A stretch of 64,000 bases of DNA from Litoditis marina (taxonomy: Eukaryota > Nematoda > Chromadorea > Rhabditida > Rhabditidae). The stretch's first letter is position 1; each line of letters starts with the position of its first letter. Positions 1 to 9,500 of this stretch are shown one piece after another. Location of the stretch: positions 14,498,830 to 14,562,829 of the forward strand of contig OZ038439.1 in the NCBI GenBank assembly GCA_964036275.1, read 5' to 3'. The position numbers were made by a program, and so were the translations under genes. The notes below the pieces were generated by a model that saw only the letters and a program-made list of their open reading frames with translations, did no database searches and was not told the origin of the DNA.

Positions 1-215
1 TGTCTTGAAAGTGGTATGAACTGTTAACTCAATGGTGAGAATTCTCCAACAGATCGCAATTCTCAGAAAGAGAAACACACTTCAGGACACTTGAAAATAG
101 TGATATTCGGAATCAGAATTCTTGAAAGTCGAAATTCGTTCACCAGGGAAGCAAAAATTTTTGAACATGTTTCTCAATTCTACACCTGCGCTTGGGGAAC
201 GCCGTTTTGGCTATA

Positions 216-275
216 ATGTTGGTCAATTGCACAGTCACGTGAAACATATTAAACACAGCAAAACTCAGAAATGTT
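216..275 (-). repeat. 130-bp palindromic MITE, fragment
   Basis: One half of the recurrent 130-bp element, with its CAATTGCACAGTCACGTGAA core. The element lies next to the copy of the gene A 3' flank. Copied at 15468-15527. Confidence 0.8.
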
Positions 276-289
276 ATTTTCCAATCTAC

Positions 290-480
290 TTAACAGCAGG
301 TTTACAGTATGCTAGATTTTCGGATTGGTTTCCGATTAGAGAACTTTGCAGAGCTGAATGAATGCAAATTCGTGCCAAATCTGAGACTTGAAGCAATTTA
401 ATTTAAATGTCAAAGACCTACATCCATCTCGAGTTCTATAGAATCAAGAACTTTTGAAAAATAAAACATTCTTTCTATTG
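290..480 (-). other. Inverted copy of the gene A 3' flank
   Basis: The reverse complement of this stretch matches the DNA just downstream of gene A at about 51.40-51.57 kb. It shows that the duplicated unit carries an inverted copy of the gene A locus with its flank. Repeats (0.65-2.6 kb) now separate it from the A-like exons. Copied in unit 2 at about 15542-15732. Confidence 0.85.
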
Positions 481-651
481 GATTTTTTTGATTTTTTATG
501 ACTTATCTGTTTTGAGATTTATTTTGAGAAAGATGTCTGAAGAGCAGTCAGTCACAAACTATGAAAAACCACAAAGTTTTTTCATGACCATGAATCCTCA
601 CGTCCTATGACTATGACGTCCCCACGATTTATTCCAAGATTTATTAATAAG

Positions 652-1022
652 ATTAGTAAAAAGTGGGGGAACCAACGAATGTGTGAGTTGTGTTTGGTTC
701 GACCTCTATATCAGCAAAAAGTGAACAATACAAATTGCTGTGATACTGTAGCAGAAGTATTCCGCAAAAATAGAACAATACAAATGTTGCACAATGGTTC
801 ACAACGCACGCATGATATTTCAGAAATTGCCGAAGGGTATTTCATGTGTACTTTGACGACATGCGTGCGTTGTGAACCATTGTGCAACATTTGTATTGTT
901 CTATTTTTGCGGAATACTTCTGCTACAGTATCACAGCAATTTGTATTGTTCACTTTTTGCTGATATAGAGGTCGAACCAAACACAACTCACACATTCGTT
1001 GGTTCCCCCACTTTTTACTAAT
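652..1022. repeat. Perfect 163-bp-arm palindrome (foldback MITE)
   Basis: The left arm 652-814 and right arm 860-1022 are exact reverse complements, separated by a 45-nt loop. The ends read ATTAGTAAAAAGTGGGGG and its complement. Equal reading frames on the two strands are a by-product of the palindrome and not a gene. The terminal AAAAGTGGGG motif is shared with the element at 3.68 kb. No coding capacity. Confidence 0.95.
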
Positions 1023-1239
1023 TGTTCGTTTTTTGCTAGTTGTACTCCTACAACTTCATATGTTGCCTATTCACAGAGTGGATCTTGTGAACTCATTATA
1101 ATATTATGGAAATCTCAGTTTTGTGTGTGCACGAAGCCGAATGCAGACCATAAAATTGCTGATGTTGTAATATAACGCAGGTTACTGGCTCTGTGACTAT
1201 CAACAACTGAACAAAAACGCTAAACGTTCCGATTGACAT

Positions 1240-1931
1240 GTACACCGCTTTTAGCGGCGATAAGCGATGGGGATTGGCGCCATTGACAAATCTACAATTA
1301 GAGACACCAACTCACTTACAATATAGCCATTATTTCCAATACCACATCAGAAACCTCCGTTGAAACTTTTTTTCATTCCTGCGTCAATTGACACACGCGT
1401 CTGGCGCCAGAACGAAACGAAATTTTCTAGGTTTTCGAGCTTTCAGTACACACTACATGTGTCAATTACTGATTGGAGCAATAATCAAACTATTCAATTG
1501 TAAGTTTCGTGTGTTTTTGTTTTGCGCCATTTGGCGTCTGTTCCGAGCCAGACGATAAAATTCGATTTTGAATTTGTGGAGCTTTATTTCACATTGGAAT
1601 ATTCAATATCTGTTAACTTGAAACAGTTTGATTGACGATAACTGATATTTTTTCAACTTTGGCGCCAATTGACGCCAGCGCACAGTGCCAACAGAACTTT
1701 TTTGATTTTCAGATTGAGCATCTTACTTGCCATGTGATAGTATTTAGTGTACCGAATTTCAGACGATTCCATTGACGCTGTCGTGAGTTTGGGTTTTGGC
1801 GCCATCTGGCGCCTGGTTCGAGCGCCAGAAGAAAAATTTCAGTTTTGGAAAAAGACTTTCACACTTTCCACCAAATTATTCAATTTCTATCAGTGTTCAA
1901 CATTTTAGTTGACGATAAATAGTGTTTTGCC
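1240..1931. repeat. GGCGCC-rich degenerate repeat region
   Basis: This noncoding stretch is studded with GGCGCC palindromes and with TTGACG/CGTCAA words. It looks like decayed copies of the tandem repeat that follows. No exon was seen. Copied at about 16492-17183. Confidence 0.75.
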
Positions 1932-2347
1932 GTTTTTGGCGCCTATTGGCGCCAGCGCCGGGCGCCAATGATGATGTATTCATTTCATATTTGGCGCAAC
2001 GGGCTAACTTTTGCATTATAACTCATGTTTCAAATTTCAGCTAAATCGGTTCGGTAGTTTTTCCAATAGTGGTTTTTGGCGCCCATTGGCGCCCGCGCCC
2101 GGCGCCAATGAGGAGCTATACATCTCATATTTGGCGCGACGGGCTAAATTTTGCATTAGAACTCATGTTTCCAATTTCAGCTAAATCGGTTCGATAGTTT
2201 TTCCAATAGTCGTTTTTGGCGCCTATTGGCGCCCGCGCCCGGCGCCAGAGATTACATATACATTTCATACTTGGCGCGACGAGCTAACTTTTGCCATAGA
2301 ATAGATGTTTCAAATTTCAGCCAAATTGGTTCAGTAGTTTTTCCACT
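1932..2347 (+). repeat. Three tandem copies of a 139-bp GGCGCC repeat
   Basis: Units start near 1932, 2071 and 2211. Each holds TTTTTGGCGCC, ATTGGCGCC and a TTTCAGCTAAATCGGTTCGG-like segment. A GAGGGACGA-type microsatellite follows at about 2370-2412. Copied at 17184-17599. Confidence 0.9.
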
Positions 2348-2527
2348 ACGATGCGGACAGAATTCCGTGAGGGACGAGGGACGAGGGAGGAGGGAGGAGG
2401 GACGAGGGACGAATTACGGCGGAACTTTTCAACAACGACACGAAACCATAACTCAGGCGAAAATAATCCGATTTGGCTGAAATTTTTACACAATGTTCAA
2501 TTCGTGATTCTCTAACGTTCTCTCCTT

Positions 2528-3680
2528 TTAGTTTTCAAAAAAAGAATATGTTTGAAGATTTTTGTTAATTAAAAGGAAAAAACGAGTCCGCAATGGCCAA
2601 ACCAAAGACAACTCACGCAGAGCGCTTCGCGCTCCGCGCGATTTATTTACACAACTCAAATTAATTTTGCGACCGATCGGTTTTTCTTTCTTGACGTTAT
2701 TCTTCTTGTCATCGTCTTTTTTCTGCCTCATGAGACGCTTGTTTTTCTCTTCGTACGCCTTCAGTGCAGGATCAAACTCTAGAACAAATCAAAAACACCT
2801 TAAAAATTAGTTCAAAACTAATCAAAAATAGCCATAATGTGAAACACTTATTCTGACAATACAACACTACTGAGCTAAAAAAACTTCCAATTTCCCAGTT
2901 ACAGAGACATAGCCAGACAACAGAATTTTGCGCCCTATAAAATTGAAACCTTTTCTCCTTTGACTCACTAAGCTTGCACTGTTTTTGAGCGAAAAGAACT
3001 AAGCGAAAACTCACTTGCGTTATCCGAAGAATGCGCGCGCGCGCAGAAGCACGCAGAGAGATTGGCAGGAGTAAATTTTGTGGTCAAGAAGCATCCTGAA
3101 ATCAGATAATCTTCATTCTTTCCAGCAATTCAAAGTAATGAACAAGGTAGCAGGCCCCTGACAGTTGGTTTCCTACACTTCAGATAAGACACCACTACAG
3201 AAGTCAGATAAAATTACACAGAAGTACCATAAATGACAAGAACACGATTCATTTGAAGTGAAAAATGCTGGAATTTCGGAAACTGTACAGAACTAACCTT
3301 CACCTTTCAAGTGCTTTAATTTGAGCCACTCCACCCCCAGCTTTCGATCAATCGATTCAACCTTCCGAGCTGCTTGAAAATCGACAGATACTGAAAACTT
3401 ATGTGTTTTAACAACAAAGAATGAGAGGTTTCCGACCTACAAAAAAACAATATTTTTTCGAGGTCAGTACAAACGGTTCTCGTGAAGTTGCGACACGCAA
3501 ATTGAAGTACCGATACAAACTCAAAACGGTGGGGGTAAAATATCAATGTTCTCGTTGCAACAAACTTTTTTTGCGGTCACAATAGACGAAAAACTGTGGA
3601 AAAAATTAGCAGCTTACTCATCATATTCGTAGAAATGGAATGGATAAACTACATACTTGAGTCGAAGATGATCTACTATT
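2528..3680 (-). pseudogene. Family A paralog, 5'-truncated, stop codon lost (unit 1)
   Basis: This is an inverted, broken relative of gene A (48.76-51.36 kb). Three exons match A exons 5-7: 3298-3390 (93 nt), 3015-3095 (81 nt) and 2528-2778. The first two have the same lengths and phases as in A. The motif GC-x-LTTKFTP-x-NLSACFCARA is kept. The next exon upstream survives only as about 24 nt (3657-3680) and is cut by the palindromic element at 3.68 kb. No exons 1-3 were found. The last exon has lost the A stop codon. It reads from the Lys/Asp-rich tail into an inserted GCGC-rich repeat and ends at a TAA at 2528, adding about 45 residues of repeat-derived sequence. The splice sites of the surviving exons look good, so a partial transcript is possible. 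I call it a pseudogene because the 5' half is missing. The function of family A is unknown. Confidence 0.8.
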
Positions 3681-4081
3681 CATCAAAAAGTGGGGAACCA
3701 ACAATTGTGTGATTTGTACGAGCTACTCAAGAACGGCACAACTTTTAGGGACACTGCAACAAAAAGGGAAAAATATAGATAGTGATGATTTTAAAGTGAT
3801 GATGCCACAAAAAGTGACAAATATTTTGCTACCTATTTCGCGGTAGATGTTAAGTCACAGCTTAATAATTAATCTCGCTCATTGTTTTCAGTTTTCGTAC
3901 CTCAATCGAAAAGCTGTGACTTGTGATCTACCGTGAACTAGTTAGCAAAATATTTTTCACTTTTTGTGGCATCATCACTCTCTATATTTTTCCCTTTTTG
4001 TTGCAGTGTCCCTAGAAGTTGTGCCGTTCTTGAGTAGTTCGTACAAATCACACATTTGTTTGTTCCCCACTTTTTGATGAA
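3679..4081. repeat. Foldback MITE with imperfect arms
   Basis: About 170-bp inverted arms surround a central spacer. The ends carry CATCAAAAAGTGGGGAACC and its complement, sharing AAAAGTGGGG-AACCAAC with the perfect palindrome at 652-1022, so the two look like one superfamily. It sits in the exon 4 region of the A-like pseudogene. Copied at 18931-19333. Confidence 0.9.
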
Positions 4082-4245
4082 TTTTACACTTTTTGTAGAC
4101 ATTCCGGAGGCATGTCCAAACTTGCAATTGAAATCCAAAAGAACGAACTACATTTGTTCCTAAAATTCAAACATGCGCAACTAAAAATTGGAAGGAAGCA
4201 TGTTTGACGTTACCTTTGCATATTTCAATAATAACATCAGTCGCC

Positions 4246-4640
4246 CAGCATAATCCCAGAACACATCATGTTTAGATGAAGTTTCATCGTTGATACCCCA
4301 GTTGCCAACTATTATTATCATTTGGAGAAATATTTGACGTCAACTTCGCACTTTTGAAATTTGACGTCATCTGGCCTTCAGGATTCCAGATGACGTAATG
4401 TTTGGATGAAGTTTCATCCTTGATACCCCAGTTGCCAACTATTATCATCATTTGAAAAAATATTTGACGTCAACTTTGCACTTTTGAAATTTGACGTCAT
4501 CTGGCCTTCAGAATTTCAGATGACGTAATGTTCGGATGAAGTTTCATCCTTGATACCCCAGTTGCCAACTATTATCATCATTTGAAAAAATATTTGACGT
4601 CAATTATGCACTTTTGAATATGACGTCATCTGTTCTCCAG
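4246..4640 (+). repeat. Three tandem copies of a ~130-bp TGACGTCA-type repeat
   Basis: Each unit holds GATGAAGTTTCATC, a CCCCAGTTGCCAACTATTAT segment and two TTTGACGTCA words. Copy starts near 4373 and 4503 show the period. Copied at 19498-19892. No coding potential. From 4640 to 5360 I see only unremarkable AT-rich DNA, apart from a short GCGCTTCGCGCTGCGCGC repeat at about 5200-5220. Confidence 0.88.
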
Positions 4641-5364
4641 AATCCTATATAACGTCACGAATAGAAAAACTCATGGTCAAATAGAAGTTACGATGACATC
4701 ATATTTCAATTTTAATCCGAATCTGTCAACGTTACCCTAAGTTATGGGACATTTCGCTCCACCGGCCTGTCAGAGAGGGTGAGAGAGCATGCTAAATAGA
4801 GAGACGCAAACACTTTTTGGGAAAGTTCATAACTTTGACTAAAATCACTTTTTCGCAATTTTTTTTGCTCCGCCAGGGTTTGAGCAGGTATTACATCCCC
4901 CCTACAATTTTTAACAGGATCGGTCGAGTAGAAACCCGTGGGTTAAACTGGGTTAATTTTTTTTGTCACAACCCAACCCACCCACACACGACGGAAGTTG
5001 ATGCTCTTGATGAAGCGCATGAGGTCATAACTTGGCTAATTCTTGTTCGATTCCGTTCAAATTTCGAACACAGCTTTCAATTACGCTGTTGAAGGTTCAC
5101 AAACAATAAAAAAATTTCGTTTTGCATATTTTAGCCTTTTTAGGGGGAAACTAAACAATTGAAAGCGCGCATTAGCCTGACCAACGACAAATCACGCACA
5201 GCGCTTCGCGCTGCGCGCGATTGAATATTACAATAGCGTGTAATAGATAATGTACACTACTAATGCTCTGTTTATTATTTTTCATGTAACAGAAAGCCCA
5301 TGATGACGTTGGCGTCAGTGTTATCATCAAATTATTTGCTGAAAACATTCATGGCCAATTATAT

Positions 5365-5595
5365 TTGTAACCGGGTTTTTTTGGTAACCTAACAGTTTTT
5401 TTTGTAACTCTCTGTTCAGGTTATCTCACAGGTAACCGGTAGGTAATCTAAAACTGAATTCGGTTATCGTACAAACTAACGGTAAATATTTTGTGTTAGA
5501 AAAACAGGTCACCGGATTTCTATTTTAGGTTACCAACCGGTTACCTACTGAGGTAACCTGAAAAGTAGATTACCAAGAACCGGTTACATGAAGAA
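5365..5595. repeat. GGTAACC-rich inverted-repeat element
   Basis: The ends read TGTAACCGGGTTTTTTTGG and, inverted, CCAAGAACCGGTTACA. The inside is full of GGTAAC/GTTACC words. Copied at about 20615-20845. A diverged relative lies in a gene F intron at 60.78-61.03 kb. From 5600 to 6220 nothing firm is seen. Confidence 0.8.
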
Positions 5596-6220
5596 ATCAC
5601 CAACATTCGTCGCTCTCAAAAAACCAAAAATCACACTTCTCGGTTTTAGCTATAATTTTGTTTAAATAATTTTCTGTTTTGTTCAGGAAATGTGATAATT
5701 GTAGTCTGCTCACTGATCTACTGTACTTTGACCCACACGCCCCTCTTTCCGTCACCCGATCATTCGGGACACTTTCTCCCATAGGACTCATGTTTCATGT
5801 TTCATACGTAAATGTTGTACGATACGATTATTATTGTTAATGTTTCATTTATTTGAAACGAACATAATTGTTGTCATAAGTTCTTCTAGATGGTATGTCC
5901 GAGAAAGTTATGTGTGCAGTGAAAGATTCCACTCAAATTCATCTCAAATCAGGTACAACACCATTATGAGTGGCATTCTTTACTGAACAAATTTCTTTTG
6001 TATTCTAAATTATGATTATAACTTTTTGTTACCATACTCCATGTTGTTAGGTGATGATCTACATACCGTGTGCAGAAAATTTTCCATGTTTGGATTTGGT
6101 TCTAGAATAGAGAAATAATGCTACTTTCAAATGTTTTCAATGTGTAGATCTAATAATATCCAAGTAAGAAATAATCAGAGCACGCAGGCTCCCAAGACCC
6201 TCACGTGATAAGAGGCATAT

Positions 6221-6352
6221 ACTAGAAGTAAATTGAATTTTCACGTGAAGTTGGCATTCTAATGAGGAGTTGTGCACTTTATAGTTTCACGTTCCTGAGT
6301 TCTGTTGTGTTTAACATGTTTCACGTGACTGTGCGATTGACTGACAGTATAA
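6221..6352. repeat. 130-bp palindromic MITE
   Basis: Starts ATACTAGAAGTAAATTGAA and ends with ATTGACTGACAGTAT. The inner arms carry TTCACGTGAAGTT and TTTCACGTGACTG, and the centre carries GTGCACTTT. One of about ten copies in the window. Copied in unit 2 at 21475-21605. Confidence 0.88.
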
Positions 6353-6522
6353 CTTCAGTACATCACCCCGTTCAACGCAATCGATGACCATTTTCGGATA
6401 ATTTCGGTTGTGATGGTTCGTGTTTTGGACATCAGACTATCCGAATTCCACATAAGTAATTAGATAGATAACAGGATGTTCACGAAGCCGAAAGAAACCT
6501 GTATTTTGAACTTTCATCTTTG

Positions 6523-9500
6523 ATGCTAAAAGTGAGTCAATTTGATCCATTTTGTTTTGGAGCATTCGAGAGTTATACTTTGCTTACGTAATCATATTGT
6601 TGTATTTGGTCAGATTCAGAGCTCTGTGAGATAGTGTGAAGAAATAAGAGTCGCAGACGGGGTCAGATCTGAAATACTGGGATATTTCTGCAGAAATATT
6701 TGAATGAGAAATGAGAATAATAGATATGGAAATAGAAACAATAGGAATAATAGAAATAGATATGGGAATAATGTATATATAGAATGAAGTGATATTTGCC
6801 TTTTTTAGAAATATCCCTTTCCATTACTAGATCTTTTGACTACTATTGTTTTTGTCTAAACTGTATCTATTTTCAGGCACTTTTTATTATTTGGATTTTT
6901 CATATATATTATCACTGGTCCACATATATTGTTACCCTGACGATCGGAATCGGCAAAGCTGTTCCGGACTTGTGAGTTACTTTTATTTTACTTTGGACAC
7001 GAGATAATTTAGATGATTGAATGAACTAGAAGTAAATTGGATAGTCACGTAAAGTTAGCAATTTAATGATGAATCGAACCCCGGTCATTGCATGTTTTCA
7101 AGTTTTTTTTCGGAAGCGAGGAGGGGTTATTGTACAATCGTCACAGGTCCGGGGTTGTACTATTACCCCCCATTTTTTATTGTGGGGGGTGATTGTTAAA
7201 CGTCGACATTGTACAGTTACCCCCCATTTACAATCACCCCCTGCTATTTGTGAAATCACACTTGTATGGTTCAGTCCCAATACGACTGTTTGACACTGCA
7301 TTTGAGGTTCTGAATTTTATGTTCGTGAGTATAAATTATTTAGATTCATTTCACTTCTTCTGATTGTTTTTTTTCCAGAATGTCATATCTTTACAAGGAC
7401 GTCGAGGACACCCGTGTGTTGATCTCAACATCCAGCAATTGGGGCAAAACAGAGCAAGAGAGGTAGGGTGCGATTTCTTAGCCAACCAGAATGAGTCATC
7501 AAACTAAAAGCTCATTTGAAAGTGAAATTCATTAAGAACAGAAACAGTTGAGAGGCAGAAATATGGTTTCCAAAATTGTTTTTTTCTGTTTTTCTAATCA
7601 TGACTAAAAATTAATTAATGACTTACACTTTTAAATGACTTTTACTTTAATGACTTTCAATTTTGAATGACTCATTCCTGGTACCGATTTCTTACTCCAA
7701 CTTTGAGGATCGAGATGTTACTTGAATCACTTCGACTGTGAAGCATGATGCTAATTCTCGTACAACTCCATGTCTTCCTTAATGCTGACTTATTCGGAAA
7801 TAGTTTCATAGTTTTCGTTACTTAAACACGACTCGTTAGAATTCTTCAAAAAAGTATCCTCACACTTTTGTAAAAAAATTGATACTTTAACAAACATAAA
7901 TAAATTGGTTACGTGAACCAGCAGCAACGTTCAATTTCAGTGACGAACTTGTTACTGAAGAACAAAGATGTGCGACATTGGCAGAAAAATTCCGTCCCTA
8001 TGCGAAGTTCTGTGGTTCGCCTGTGATGGTAAGGCTGCTTTTTCAATAGTCTGGAAGTAAATTGAATAGTCTCGTAAAGGTATCATCCTGATGCGGCGTC
8101 GTGCACTTTGTCATTGCATGATTCTAATTTCTGCCGTGTTTAAATGCTTCACGTGACTGTGCAATTGACTATTAGTGAATCGGAACGAAAACTCGATTTC
8201 GATCTTCCAGCTGGGGTGAAAGTATAGCTAAGCATCCGCCTAGAACACACAACTCTATGAGAACGGATCTTTAGTTGGTGCCAATAAGATAAATGTCTGT
8301 CTCTCGCCGGAATCGAACCTGCGAACAAAACATTCGTAGCAGGGCGATAACCACTGCGCAAATAGTAACATAATCGGCAAGCTTTGGAATCCAAGACATG
8401 TGTGCATACACACCGGAAACTCAGATATACAGTACTCTCCCGCATTTCCGTTTGCGACGACTATGAAGCGAATTTGAACTCTGTATGATTTAGTCCAAGA
8501 CAATTTCGTGGATTTAGTATCTGGATCGAAATTTTCTGGAAATTTCGTTCCATCAATTTTCCGTTATTCACACGCACGAAAAGCCGGACCATGAATGTAC
8601 GAGACTCAGTCGTCATTAAAACTCCTATAGATAAGACTATTTCCAGACTGCCTTTCAAAGCTTTATTATTTTCTACTTGCTCGAGCTATGGTATTTGGTG
8701 GTCTTGCTTCGTATATTAGTGCGAAACGAAGTGGCTTCGGTAAGAAAATTAATCGTATTCCAGTGAAATGTGAGAGTATTGTTTGTTTCACCCACTTATC
8801 TACAACATCAGGCTTCAAGTTTCAGACTGTTTGGTATGTCGGCGTTTTTTTAGCTTTTCTTCGAGTTCTGGTATTGTCTTCGGCACTTTTACTACAATAA
8901 ACTTTGGACGTAGGAAGCCGAAATAATGAACTTTTCATTAGAAAAAGCGTGCTAAATGTTTGAAAGATTACTGTAGAAGGACATAGATTGGTGAAACGAC
9001 TATAGAAATATAGTATATTTTCAATGAGACGCGAGTTGAGAAAAATAGGTGAGAAGGTTCATAAATACAGTAAATCGTGACCGCCGCCTCATGGTTACAT
9101 ATAAGACGCTGCAATCTGAAAGAATCTCAAAAGTCGGATTTTTTTTATTCGTTGATTATTTGGGAAAGTTGATTATTATTTGTATTTTGAGCAGCATCTT
9201 AAGATGAAAATAATATTTCCCATCTTATCAATGATTGAAAAAACGGGAAACACTTCTTCAATCGAGCGCAGCGCGAAGCGCTGCGTGTGAGTTTGTGTTT
9301 GGTTTGGCCATTGCGCACCCATTTTAGGCTTTCAAACCACAAAAGTCTTCAAATGAAACCTTTTTTCCGAAATTTAAAAAAAGAGAGAGAGCTAGATATC
9401 TATCGAATACATATGTTGTGTGAAAAAATTAGAAGAATCGGTCAAGGTTGAAAGAAGTTATGCTGACGTGTCGTTATGAAATTTTCCGTTGTCCCTCGTC

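Noticed and set aside
711..995. Matching reading frames on both strands
   Set aside because: They come from the perfect palindrome; the element is a noncoding foldback MITE.
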